Shown here piece after piece: positions 16,733 through 24,884 of a DNA stretch of 64,000 nt. Every line of letters starts with the position of its first letter. The stretch's first letter is position 1. Source of the stretch: an uncultured Clostridia bacterium. Its GTDB lineage: Bacteria > Bacillota > Clostridia > Christensenellales > Borkfalkiaceae. Position numbers and translations under genes: made by a program. The notes below the pieces were generated by a model. That model was not told where the DNA came from. It searched no databases and saw nothing but the letters and a program-made list of their open reading frames with translations. Location of the stretch: positions 62,001-126,000 of the forward strand of contig CANRDY010000002.1 in the NCBI GenBank assembly GCA_947629515.1, read 5' to 3'.

Positions 16733-17989
16733 ATGGAAAAATACGTTATAAACGGAGGAAACAAGCTGTACGGCAACGTTGAGATACAAACTGCAAAAAA
16801 CGCGGTGCTGCCCATTCTTGCCGCCGCGGTACTGACGGACGGAGGGGTGACGGTGTTGAACGTGCCCCGCATATCCGACGTGAACAACATGGTTAAAATT
16901 CTCGCCCGCCTCGGCTGTAAAACGACCTTCGAGGGCGACAACCTCTACATAGACAGTTCGAACGCCGATTGTTGCGAGATCCCAAGCGAGCTTGCGCACG
17001 AATTGCGTTCGTCGGTTTTTTTGCTGGGATCGATAATATCCCGCTTCCAACGCGCCAAAATCGCCTATCCCGGCGGGTGCGACATAGGTTTAAGACCCGT
17101 CGATCTGCATCTTACGGGCTTGAAGCGGCTCGGCGTTCAGATAACCGAAAGGAACGGATATATCCTTTGCAAATGCGAAAAACTGCGCGGGAACGAGATA
17201 ATGCTCGACTGCCCCAGCGTGGGGGCTACCGAAAACATTATGCTTGCCGCCGTTAAAGCCGAGGGAACGACCGTGATCAAAAACTCCGCCCGCGAACCCG
17301 AGATAGAGGATCTGCAAAAATTTTTGAACGTCATAGGCGCTAAAGTAAGCGGGGCGGGATCGGGAACAATAGTCATAGAGGGGGTAAAGACCCTGCGCGG
17401 CGGCGTCTTTCAGCCCATTCACGACAGGATCGAGGCGGGAACTTTTCTCGTTGCGGGGGCTATGTGCGGCGGTGAAGTCGAAGTGGACTGCGCCTGTGCC
17501 GAAAATTTAAGCTCTCTTTTACATAAACTTAGGGAAAACGGTTGCAATATCGGTATAAAAAATGATAAAATAATACTTGAAAGCAACAGACGGCTGACTT
17601 CGGTAAAAACTATCGAAACCCAGCCGTACCCGGGCTTTCCCACCGACTTGCAGGCGCAGATGACCGCCCTTTGCTGTATATGCTCGGGGCAGTCGATAAT
17701 CACCGAAAATCTGTTCGAAACGCGTTTTAAGTACGTACCCGAACTCAGAAAAATGGGCGCGGACATAACCGTTATAAACCGAAGTGCGTTTGTGCGCGGG
17801 GTCGACAGGTTCAAGGGCGCGTCGGTCACGGCGTACGATCTGCGCGGCGGTGCGGCTCTCGTTCTGGCGGGGCTTGCCGCCGAGGGCAGAAGCGAAATAC
17901 TCAACATTTCACATATCGACAGGGGGTACGGGTCTTTCGAATATAAGCTGAGGTCGCTCGGCGCAGACATCGTTAGAATGACCGTTTGA
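16733..17989 (+). CDS. murA: UDP-N-acetylglucosamine 1-carboxyvinyltransferase
   Basis: 418 residues. It catalyses the first committed step of peptidoglycan synthesis, transfer of enolpyruvate from PEP to UDP-GlcNAc in the cytoplasm. The catalytic cysteine loop is visible as YPGGCDIGLRPVDLH near residue 113. The N-terminal KNAVLPILAAAVL and the C-terminal YPGFPTDLQAQM and DLRGGAALVLAGL segments are family hallmarks. A GGAG site lies 7 nt before the ATG. Presence in the dcw cluster next to ftsQ is common in Clostridia. Confidence 0.95.
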   Translation: MEKYVINGGNKLYGNVEIQTAKNAVLPILAAAVLTDGGVTVLNVPRISDVNNMVKILARLGCKTTFEGDNLYIDSSNADCCEIPSELAHELRSSVFLLGSIISRFQRAKIAYPGGCDIGLRPVDLHLTGLKRLGVQITERNGYILCKCEKLRGNEIMLDCPSVGATENIMLAAVKAEGTTVIKNSAREPEIEDLQKFLNVIGAKVSGAGSGTIVIEGVKTLRGGVFQPIHDRIEAGTFLVAGAMCGGEVEVDCACAENLSSLLHKLRENGCNIGIKNDKIILESNRRLTSVKTIETQPYPGFPTDLQAQMTALCCICSGQSIITENLFETRFKYVPELRKMGADITVINRSAFVRGVDRFKGASVTAYDLRGGAALVLAGLAAEGRSEILNISHIDRGYGSFEYKLRSLGADIVRMTV

Positions 17990-17996
17990 AAAGTTC

Positions 17997-18776
17997 ATGA
18001 AGTACTTAAGAAAAGTTGCCGCTTTGATAATAGGCGTTGTGTTCGCCGCCGCGCTGATAATAGGAATGGGCGTGATATTTGCCGTTAAAAACGTAAATAT
18101 CGAACTTAAAAGTTTTACGTATGAAGCGGGCGAACAGAGCGCGGTGGAGCTTATCGAGAGTTTCCGCACGGAAGTGCTCAACAAATATCGCGGAACTATT
18201 ATCGGCTTTGTCAAAGACGACGAGCTTGCGGCTTGCTTCAAAGACAGCGGCTACAAACTCGAAAGTTGCGAAAGGTCTTTGCCCTGTACCCTCAATTTAA
18301 CTTTGGCAGAGCGCAGGGAAGTGTTTGCGCTTGCCGCTTCTTCCGAGGCGACTACCTACGATATTTACGACGAAGAGGGCGAATATCTGCGAACCGTCGC
18401 CAACGAGGGCGAGGAACTGAACGCGGTCGACCATGCGCCCAACGTGCTTCTTTCGGGAATACGCGGCGTGAACGACATTAAGCTCATCGCATCGGTGAGC
18501 GCGGAATACAAAAAGGAGTTCGGCGCGCTCCGCTCTATGGTTGCGGGGATAGAACTTCAATCGCCCCCCGACGAAATGCAGAACGTAACTTTTACCCTGC
18601 ACAGCGGAATAAAGATCCGCGTGGTTGGGATAGGCGAACAGCTTGCGGGCAAACTCAAAAAAGCGCACGAAGTGTACGACGGCATAACCCAAAGCGAGCA
18701 AAAACTTTACGGTACTGTAGTGGCAACTTTGAACCTTGAAACGGGCGAACCCGCCGCACAGCGGTTTGACAACTGA
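17997..18776 (+). CDS. ftsQ: FtsQ/DivIB-like division protein
   Basis: 259 residues with a single N-terminal membrane helix (about 7-30) followed by an extracytoplasmic region. That region starts with VKNVNIELKSF, matching the beta strand that opens the POTRA domain of FtsQ/DivIB, and continues with SLPCTLNLTLAERREVFAL, which resembles the P-x-T-L-x-I-x-v-x-E-R strand of this family. It would bridge FtsL and the synthase at the septum. Identity rests on topology, this weak match and its place between murA and ftsA. It is followed by an intrinsic terminator. Confidence 0.75.
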   Translation: MKYLRKVAALIIGVVFAAALIIGMGVIFAVKNVNIELKSFTYEAGEQSAVELIESFRTEVLNKYRGTIIGFVKDDELAACFKDSGYKLESCERSLPCTLNLTLAERREVFALAASSEATTYDIYDEEGEYLRTVANEGEELNAVDHAPNVLLSGIRGVNDIKLIASVSAEYKKEFGALRSMVAGIELQSPPDEMQNVTFTLHSGIKIRVVGIGEQLAGKLKKAHEVYDGITQSEQKLYGTVVATLNLETGEPAAQRFDN

Positions 18777-18794
18777 ATTTATTGAAATATATTA

Positions 18795-18825
18795 AAAAAA
18801 ACGGCTTTCAACAGCCGTTTTTTTT
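18795..18825 (+). terminator. Intrinsic terminator after ftsQ
   Basis: A-rich left flank, stem ACGGCT/AGCCGT with 6-nt loop and an eight-T tract. It ends the mraZ-ftsQ transcript 12 bp upstream of the ftsA promoter. Confidence 0.85.
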
Positions 18826-18836
18826 ACTCCATTCGG

Positions 18837-18865
18837 TTGACATTATACGCATAGTATTATATAAT
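18837..18865 (+). promoter_or_regulatory. Consensus promoter of ftsA-ftsZ
   Basis: TTGACA (18837-18842), 17 nt, TATAAT (18860-18865). The perfect match shows that ftsA and ftsZ are transcribed independently of the upstream cluster. A further TATAAT (18893-18898) sits 6 nt before the ftsA ATG but has no recognisable -35 box. Confidence 0.85.
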
Positions 18866-18904
18866 AAATTATATAATAAAATCCACAAAAGGTATAATTG
18901 GAAA

Positions 18905-20029
18905 ATGCGTTCGAATTGTGTTGCGGTGTTGGATATACGTTCTTCCGAACTCGTCGCCGTCGTGGGCGAACGGGGGGTAAACAACACGTTCATAATCAAG
19001 AGCAAATTCAACGTTGCGTACGGCGGCTACGGCGAGGGGGATTTTTTAGACGCTTCTGATTTTATAGCCGCCGCGACCGAAGCCGTGGGCAACGTTCTGG
19101 CGAGCGCGGGCAATATCAAAACCTTTTTCGTGGGCGTTCCGGGGGAATTTCTCGCCCTCGAAACCAACGAAAAAATTATTTCGTTCCCCTCGGCAAAGCG
19201 CATCAACAAAAACGACAAGGCGGCTTTGTCGGAGCTTGCCAACGTGGGCGTTTCGAACGGTTGGAGCAAGGTGCGCGAAAGTTGCCTTTACTACGTGCTT
19301 TCGGACAAGCGTAAAGTAATTCAGCCCGTCGGAGCGGTGAGCGACAGCCTGCAAGGTAAATTTTGCTTCTTCAAGTGTAAAAACATATTTGCCAACTACT
19401 TGAAAGAGGTGTTCAAAAAGTTCCCGCGCGTTGCCGCCATCAAACTTTTGCCCTTGCCTTTTGCCGAAGCAATGTATCTTATCGAACCCGAAAAACGCGA
19501 CGAGTGCGCCGTGCTTTTCGACCTCGGATATATCTCGTCGACGTACAGCGTCGTATGCGGCAACGGGCTTTTGTACAGCAAGTCGTTCTCCCTCGGCATA
19601 GGTCACATTGCCTATTGGCTTTCGGACGAGTTCGAAATTCCCTTCGACGTTGCGGCGACCTTCCTTTCGACCGTCAACCTCAACGCCGTTGAAAAGCTGA
19701 GTACGACCGAGGAATGTATTTACGAGGGCGAAACTTACAGGTTCCCCACAATATCTTTGCGCGACAAAATACGCGAAGGTCTCGACCTTATATGCCAGCT
19801 CATAGAGGAGTGCAGACAGGAATTTAAGGCGAAGAGCTTAGAGGGTAAACCCCTTTTGATCACGGGCGAGGGCGTAAAGACGGTACGGGGAGCGGTGGAT
19901 CACCTTTCGGGCAGACTTGTAAAGCCCGTCGAAATAGTCGTTCCACGCGTGCCTTATTACGACAAGCCGCAGTTCTCATCGACTTTGAGCTTGCTCGATC
20001 TTGCGCTTTCGGATTCGCTCGCAAAATAA
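18905..20029 (+). CDS. ftsA: Divergent FtsA-like actin-family division protein
   Basis: 374 residues from ATG 18905; the track start at 18782 runs through the terminator and promoter and is wrong. Actin-fold motifs are visible: phosphate-1 VAVLDIRSSEL, phosphate-2 VLFDLGYISSTYSVV near residue 205, followed by LLYSKSFSLGIGHIAYWL, and the adenosine loop LLITGEGVKTVRGA near residue 318. This order and its place before ftsZ indicate FtsA, which anchors FtsZ filaments to the membrane. It departs from typical FtsA in the phosphate loops (RSSEL in place of the usual G-T-T/S-K), and no clear amphipathic C-terminal helix is visible; the protein ends LLDLALSDSLAK. Confidence 0.75.
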   Translation: MRSNCVAVLDIRSSELVAVVGERGVNNTFIIKSKFNVAYGGYGEGDFLDASDFIAAATEAVGNVLASAGNIKTFFVGVPGEFLALETNEKIISFPSAKRINKNDKAALSELANVGVSNGWSKVRESCLYYVLSDKRKVIQPVGAVSDSLQGKFCFFKCKNIFANYLKEVFKKFPRVAAIKLLPLPFAEAMYLIEPEKRDECAVLFDLGYISSTYSVVCGNGLLYSKSFSLGIGHIAYWLSDEFEIPFDVAATFLSTVNLNAVEKLSTTEECIYEGETYRFPTISLRDKIREGLDLICQLIEECRQEFKAKSLEGKPLLITGEGVKTVRGAVDHLSGRLVKPVEIVVPRVPYYDKPQFSSTLSLLDLALSDSLAK

Positions 20030-20139
20030 TTTCAGCCTGTAAAAAAGTCCGAAATTTCTCAATTTAGAACACACATAAGAACACACGTTTTTATATATCG
20101 AACGCACAATTTACCACATACGGTTTACGGAGGTTACAA

Positions 20140-21606
20140 ATGTTTAACGATTACGGCGGGTTCGAACCTGATTCGAGCGCAGTTCCCGAAACGCCCGCGC
20201 CCATTTCAGGGAGGGCGAAAATAAAGGTCATAGGCGTAGGCGGCGCAGGCAATAACGCCGTCAACAGAATGTTGCAGGCAGACGTGTCGGGCGCAGAGTA
20301 CTACGTTGTAAATACCGACAGCCAAATCCTTGCGCTGTCGCGTTGCAAAAACAAAATTCAGATAGGCGTCAACCTTACCAAAGGTCTCGGCGCGGGAGCC
20401 GACCCCGAAATAGGCAGAAAGGCGGCGGAAGAGAATATTGACGAGCTTACCAAAGCCGTCGAGGACACCGACCTTCTGTTTATAACGGCGGGAATGGGCG
20501 GCGGAACGGGCACGGGCGCCGCGCCTATAATCGCAAAGATCGCCCGCGACAAAAAGATACTTACCGTCGCTATCGTCACCGAACCTTTCGGGTTCGAGGG
20601 CAAAAGGCGCATGGAGAATACGATCAAGGGTATCGACAACCTCAAAAAGTACGTCGACACTCTCATCGTCATTCCCAACGATAAGATAAAGGAAGTCATT
20701 GCCGAAAACACATCTCTTCCCGAGGCTCTCAAAGTTGCCGACGACATTTTAAGACAGAGCATAAAGGGCTTGACCGAGCTTATCGTCAACCCCTCGCTCA
20801 TAAATCTCGACTTTGCCGACGTTCGCACCATACTCAAAGACAAGGGTGTAGCGCACCTCGGCGTGGGCATTGCCAAGGGCGAGAACAGAGTTATCGAGGC
20901 AGTCCGCGTTGCCGTTTTAAGCCCCTTGCTCGAAACGACTATCGAGGGCGCGCGCGGCGTTATTCTCAATATCGTCGGCGGCAACGACCTCACTTTTGAA
21001 GAAGTCAACGCGGCGGCGGAGCTTGTGAAGAGCGTCGTCGACGCTTCGGCAAACATAATCTTCGGCGCGCGTATCGATCCCAACGCGCACGACGAGGTTG
21101 AAATTACCATAATCGCAACGGGCTTCCCCGGCTCTTCGGGCAAACCCGCAGAGGAGACCCCCCGATACAGACCGTCCACGCCCAATTCGGACGTTTTGGG
21201 AATACCCCGCCGCAACGACGCGACTATATATCCGCCCGTAAACGAGAGCGGTGTGGATAACGGGCTTCGCAGAAGATTGAGCGAAGCGGACAATTACAAT
21301 AACGGCGGCTATAATAACGGAGGAAATAACGGCGGGAACGGAAGCGCAGGCTACAACGCACAGCCGCAGGTACAGCCGCAATATCCGCCGCAGTACCCGC
21401 CCCAACAGCCTCAACCCCAACCCCCGACCGAGCGTTACGATCGTCCCGCGGAAAACCCCGCCGCCCCGCGCGAGCAGGCGCAGACCCCGCCAACACAGGA
21501 AACCGCTCCCGCGGACGAACATATCGACCGCTCCGAAAGCGATTCGAAACTTCCGCTCTTTGTAAGAATTATGAAGAACATGAAGAGGAACAACAACGGA
21601 CAGTAA
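20140..21606 (+). CDS. ftsZ: Cell division GTPase FtsZ with long disordered tail
   Basis: 488 residues. The GTPase core (about 25-340) shows KVIGVGGAGNNAVNRM, the tubulin signature GGGTGTGAAP and NLDFADVRTI. FtsZ polymerises into the cytokinetic ring. The linker that follows, about 130 residues, is rich in Asn, Gly, Gln and Pro and is much longer than the usual 50 or so. The protein closes with the conserved binding peptide KLPLFVRIMKNM that contacts FtsA or other anchors. The start has a strong GGAGG site. It is the last gene of the cluster and is followed by a 13-bp GC hairpin. Confidence 0.97.
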   Translation: MFNDYGGFEPDSSAVPETPAPISGRAKIKVIGVGGAGNNAVNRMLQADVSGAEYYVVNTDSQILALSRCKNKIQIGVNLTKGLGAGADPEIGRKAAEENIDELTKAVEDTDLLFITAGMGGGTGTGAAPIIAKIARDKKILTVAIVTEPFGFEGKRRMENTIKGIDNLKKYVDTLIVIPNDKIKEVIAENTSLPEALKVADDILRQSIKGLTELIVNPSLINLDFADVRTILKDKGVAHLGVGIAKGENRVIEAVRVAVLSPLLETTIEGARGVILNIVGGNDLTFEEVNAAAELVKSVVDASANIIFGARIDPNAHDEVEITIIATGFPGSSGKPAEETPRYRPSTPNSDVLGIPRRNDATIYPPVNESGVDNGLRRRLSEADNYNNGGYNNGGNNGGNGSAGYNAQPQVQPQYPPQYPPQQPQPQPPTERYDRPAENPAAPREQAQTPPTQETAPADEHIDRSESDSKLPLFVRIMKNMKRNNNGQ

Positions 21607-21640
21607 GTTGCCGTTTTACAAAGTTTGAATATCGTAAGGC

Positions 21641-21669
21641 AAGCCCGCGGCTTAAAAAGCCGCGGGCTT
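21641..21669 (+). terminator. GC-rich hairpin after ftsZ
   Basis: Perfect 13-bp stem (AAGCCCGCGGCTT) with a 3-nt loop, 35 nt after the ftsZ stop. It lacks a clear U-tract. It probably acts as a transcript end or 3' protector. Confidence 0.6.
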
Positions 21670-21721
21670 AGCGTTCCCCAAACTCAGTGTTCCCCAACAA
21701 CTCAGCGTTCCACCCCAAAAC
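21670..21721. repeat. Three degenerate AGCGTTCC-CCAAA repeats
   Basis: Three consecutive units of 16-18 bp, each starting AG(C/T)GTTCC and running into C- and A-rich sequence, lie just after the ftsZ hairpin. They are short, unannotated and specific to this spacer. Confidence 0.6.
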
Positions 21722-21784
21722 ACAGCTTTCACCGAAATATAAATATATTTTTATGAAAGTCGGATATAGTTTGATATTTCATAT

Positions 21785-21828
21785 AAAAAATAGAGGTTCT
21801 CCCGAAGAGAGGGGGAACCGCTATTTTT
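21785..21828. terminator. Symmetric terminator downstream of spoVG
   Basis: On the minus strand a stem with AAAATAGCGGTT paired to AACCTCTATTTT (one internal mismatch) plus an inner stem ends in TTTTTTAT. The plus-strand copy also ends in a T run, so it may terminate in both directions between ftsZ and spoVG. Confidence 0.7.
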
Positions 21829-21870
21829 ACAAATTCAGTATTATTTAACTGACGGAAAATCTAAAATGAC

Positions 21871-22134
21871 TTAACCTTTAAGTTCATCATAGTAAGCCGT
21901 AAGGATTGCTTGTTTTAAAAGTTCTCGGGTCTCGGTGTTCAGCGGATGTGCAATATCCTTATATTCGCCATCGTTAGTTTTTCTGCTGGGCATCGCAATA
22001 AACGCGCCTTCTGTCGATTCTATCACTTTTATGTCGTGAATAACAAAGCACTCGTCAATGGTGATAGAAGCTACAGCTTTAAGTTTATTGTCCTCCTTGT
22101 TAACTAATCTGATTCGTACATCTGTGATTTTCAT
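21871..22134 (-). CDS. spoVG: Septation/sporulation RNA-binding protein SpoVG
   Basis: 87 residues starting [11 protein letters not shown], with [22 protein letters not shown] and the conserved [18 protein letters not shown] near residue 50. SpoVG is a small DNA/RNA-binding regulator linked to septation and sporulation in Firmicutes and also present in non-sporulating species, so it does not prove sporulation. The start has a TAGGTG site 5 nt upstream. It is convergent with ftsZ, divergent from murC, and has its own promoter and terminator. Confidence 0.95.
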   Translation of the reverse strand: MKITDVRIRLVNKEDNKLKAVASITIDECFVIHDIKVIESTEGAFIAMPSRKTNDGEYKDIAHPLNTETRELLKQAILTAYYDELKG

Positions 22135-22148
22135 AATACACCTACCAG

Positions 22149-22177
22149 ATTATACTTTCATTGATTATATTGTACAA
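22149..22177 (-). promoter_or_regulatory. Probable promoter of spoVG
   Basis: On the minus strand TATAAT (22149-22154) with TTGTAC (22172-22177) 17 nt upstream. The -10 is perfect, the -35 weak. I see no sigma-H type element, which controls spoVG in Bacillus. Confidence 0.55.
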
Positions 22178-22281
22178 TAAAAGAAAATTAATTTCAATAG
22201 TTAATGTAAAAATTTTTTACGTTTTTATCAAAATTATTTATTTTTCGTGCTAATTTTTATGATTTATTAATAAAATTTAAT

Positions 22282-23643
22282 ATGCAGAACGCGTTTTACG
22301 AAAATTTTGACAGTTTTTATTTTATCGGAATAGGCGGAGTGAGCATGAGCGCGCTTGCCCGATATCTTACTTACCGCGGAAAAAAGACGGCGGGAAGCGA
22401 CGTTTGCGTTAACCGATACGTCGAGGAACTGCGAAAAGAGGGTATAGCCGTTTCGACCTGTCCCGAAAAGGAGAGCCTTGCAGACTTCGACGTGGTCGTT
22501 TATACCGACGCTATCCCCGAAAACGATTTAAGGCTTGCCGAAGCCAAAAGACTTGGCAAATATATTATTTCCCGCGGTCAGCTTTTATATGAGATAAGCC
22601 GAAATTTCAACAACGTGATAGCCGTTTCGGGCTGTCACGGCAAAACGACGTGCACGGCGATGCTCGCACACATATTTTTTGCGGCGGGCAAAAATTTTTG
22701 CGCGCACATAGGCGGCAGAGACAAAAAATTTTCGAATATGTTTTGCGGCGGTTACGATTATTTCATAACCGAGGCGTGCGAATATAAAAAGAACTTTCTT
22801 TTATTAAAGCCCGATATAGCGGTAATTTTAAACAGCCGCCCCGATCACCTCGAATGTTACGGAAGCGAAGAGAACTTAAAACAATGCTACAAGCAGTTCG
22901 CTTCTTCCGCGCCCATAAAAATCGCCCTCTACGGCGACGTCATAGACGAATGTCTTACGTTCGGGTTCGACCGAAACGCGAATTACAGCGCGAAGAATAT
23001 TGTCGGGAACGGGGGCTTATATTCCTTTACGGCGTACGAGGGCGACAGCGAGTTGGGGAGAGCCGAACTGTCGATTTACGGCAAGCACAACGTGTTGAAC
23101 GCGCTCGCCGCCATAGCCGTTGCAAGGAGCGCGCAGATACCCTTTTGCAAAATAAAGGAAGGGCTTAAAAATTTTACGGGAGTCGAAAGGCGGTTCGAAA
23201 GCATAGGCGAAATAAACGGGGCGGAGTGCATAGCCGACTACGCGCACCACCCCGACGAGATCCGCGCAACCCTCCGCGCCGCCAACAAACTAACCGATGG
23301 TCGCCTTTTCGTCGTGTTTCAGCCTCACACTTATTCGAGAACGCGCGCGCTGTTCAAGCACTTCGTAAGGGTCCTTTCACCCATAAATAATCTTTTGATA
23401 TACAGAACATACGCCGCCCGCGAATACTTTGACGACGGCGGGAGCGCGCTCACGCTCTCGCAAAAGATAAAAAAATCCCGCTACGGCGACAGCGAGCGGG
23501 ATATTCTCGATTTTCTGTCCAAAGCCGAAGCGGGCGATAAAATTTTGTTTTTGGGGGCGGGGGATATCTACGAAATAGCCTTGCGGCTCATCAAAAGTCT
23601 ATCTCCGAACCCGTCCGTGCGCGTGCGACCCAAAAATCAATGA
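22282..23643 (+). CDS. murC: UDP-N-acetylmuramate:L-alanine ligase
   Basis: 453 residues. It attaches L-alanine to UDP-MurNAc, the first peptide step. Motifs: FIGIGGVSMSALA near residue 14, the ATP loop VSGCHGKTTC near 115, EACEYKKNFL, NSRPDHLECYGS, and DYAHHPDEIRA near 318. The ATP loop is unusual, with cysteines where most MurC proteins have threonines (GTHGKTTT). No Shine-Dalgarno site is visible before the ATG, and the upstream region is very AT-rich. The end overlaps the converging DUF815 gene by 53 bp. It is separated from the dcw cluster by spoVG. Confidence 0.93.
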   Translation: MQNAFYENFDSFYFIGIGGVSMSALARYLTYRGKKTAGSDVCVNRYVEELRKEGIAVSTCPEKESLADFDVVVYTDAIPENDLRLAEAKRLGKYIISRGQLLYEISRNFNNVIAVSGCHGKTTCTAMLAHIFFAAGKNFCAHIGGRDKKFSNMFCGGYDYFITEACEYKKNFLLLKPDIAVILNSRPDHLECYGSEENLKQCYKQFASSAPIKIALYGDVIDECLTFGFDRNANYSAKNIVGNGGLYSFTAYEGDSELGRAELSIYGKHNVLNALAAIAVARSAQIPFCKIKEGLKNFTGVERRFESIGEINGAECIADYAHHPDEIRATLRAANKLTDGRLFVVFQPHTYSRTRALFKHFVRVLSPINNLLIYRTYAAREYFDDGGSALTLSQKIKKSRYGDSERDILDFLSKAEAGDKILFLGAGDIYEIALRLIKSLSPNPSVRVRPKNQ

Positions 23644-24730
23644 ACTGCCTTGCGCGCCTCGGGGAACGCCCGCCTTTGCACACCGCCCAGCGTTCGGCAA
23701 GCAACAAAAGCTGTTCGTCGGGCGTTACGCCCGCGTCCTCGGCAAGCTGTTTTACAATCGAAAGATACTGATCCTTGCTAGTAGCCGAGAACATTACCGT
23801 AAGCCCGAAGCGGTCCGAAAGGGAGAGCTGTTCGTCGAGTTCGTCGCTGACGTGCACGGCGTTCTCCCTCGTCTCGCGGTTTTCGCGGACGACGTGTCTG
23901 CGGTTTGAAGTTGCAACGACCATGGCGTTTCCGCAATAGCGGCAGCTTCCCTCGAGGTTGGCTTTAAGGTCTGTAAGCCGCTCGTCGTTATCCTGCAACG
24001 AAAGGTCATCGATAAATATTATAAATTTCATGGGCAAAGTATTCACTTTGTCCTTTATTTCGCGTATCAGGTTGATATTTTTTGGGGAAAGCTCGATGAG
24101 CCTCAAACCGCTTTCGGCATATTTTTTGACCATGGCGTGAACCGAAGAGGACTTCCCCGTGCCGCGATCGCCATACAACAGCATATTGGCATACGGCAAG
24201 TCTGAAAGGAAGGCTTTTACGTTTTCCTCTATCTGCCGCTTTTCGAACTTATAATCTTTGAGCTGTTCCAAAGAAATGGGGTTGATGTGCTCTATTGGAA
24301 CAATATCGCCCTTTTCATAGGTGAACGAAGTGTATTTAAGATACCTTCCGAACCCCGCCGCGGGATACAGCGCGGCGGCTTTATCATAAAATTCCTCGGG
24401 GGTCAGGTCTGTCTTTCCGACTTCGAAATAGTTTTCGGACGAAAGGGTCGCGAGCGAGTTGAAGATTATCCGCAAGTCGCCAAGGTATGCGCTTTTGAGG
24501 TATTCCGACGGCTGCTTATGCGAGGCAAGGCACAGCGAAAGCGGGTTCTCGTCGAAGAGTATGAGGTCGGTCACATATTTGCAAAAATCATTTTCGGCGT
24601 TAAAAGCAAAGACGGCGCGCAGAAGTTCCGAAAAGTCGTTTTTGCCGAGCGTATATCCCGCAAAGGCGGCAAAAACTTTATCGCCCGATAAGCCGTGCAA
24701 AACGGTCAAATTTTCAAGATTTTCCGTCAT
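23591..24730 (-). CDS. DUF815-family AAA+ ATPase
   Basis: 379 residues from ATG 24730, which has GGTG 6 nt upstream; GTG 24739 is the track's alternative. Walker A is MLLYGDRGTGKSSS near residue 185, Walker B is FIIFIDDLSLQ near 240, sensor-type ATSNRRHVV near 277, and a C-terminal RSPRRARQFIDF arginine segment. This matches the DUF815 predicted ATPases, whose biochemical role is not established. The N-terminal 160 residues are helical and unassigned. A perfect 19-bp palindrome covers the ribosome binding region. The 3' end overlaps murC. Confidence 0.85.
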   Translation of the reverse strand: MTENLENLTVLHGLSGDKVFAAFAGYTLGKNDFSELLRAVFAFNAENDFCKYVTDLILFDENPLSLCLASHKQPSEYLKSAYLGDLRIIFNSLATLSSENYFEVGKTDLTPEEFYDKAAALYPAAGFGRYLKYTSFTYEKGDIVPIEHINPISLEQLKDYKFEKRQIEENVKAFLSDLPYANMLLYGDRGTGKSSSVHAMVKKYAESGLRLIELSPKNINLIREIKDKVNTLPMKFIIFIDDLSLQDNDERLTDLKANLEGSCRYCGNAMVVATSNRRHVVRENRETRENAVHVSDELDEQLSLSDRFGLTVMFSATSKDQYLSIVKQLAEDAGVTPDEQLLLLAERWAVCKGGRSPRRARQFIDFWVARARTGSEIDF

Positions 24731-24749
24731 AATATTCACCGTGAATATT
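24731..24749. promoter_or_regulatory. 19-bp perfect palindrome at the DUF815 gene start
   Basis: AATATTCAC-C-GTGAATATT, with 9-bp arms, lies directly against the ATG at 24730 and contains its GGTG site. It falls at the start of the predicted transcript. It could be a repressor operator or a small RNA hairpin closing the ribosome binding site. Confidence 0.6.
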
Positions 24750-24757
24750 TTTTGTAT

Positions 24758-24786
24758 ATTATATACTTTTTGCTTTTTTTATGCAA
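24758..24786 (-). promoter_or_regulatory. Probable promoter of the DUF815 ATPase gene
   Basis: On the minus strand TATAAT (24758-24763) with TTGCAT (24781-24786) 17 nt upstream. The -10 is perfect and the -35 weak. Transcription would begin next to the palindrome at 24731-24749. Confidence 0.5.
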
Positions 24787-24823
24787 ATTTTTTGGGTAAT
24801 TTTTTTAAAAAAATTAATATTGC

Positions 24824-24852
24824 TTGACTTATGCACGTAAAACTATTATAAT
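24824..24852 (+). promoter_or_regulatory. Promoter of ilvC
   Basis: TTGACT (24824-24829), 17 nt, TATAAT (24847-24852). Only one base differs from consensus. The short leader leaves no room for a T-box or other riboswitch. Confidence 0.8.
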
Positions 24853-24884
24853 TTTTCAAAAATATGAATTTCGGAGGAAGCAAA

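Noticed and set aside
18782-18904. Upstream extension of ftsA in the ORF track
   Set aside because: It would run through an intrinsic terminator and the consensus promoter. The family-like sequence begins only at the ATG at 18905.
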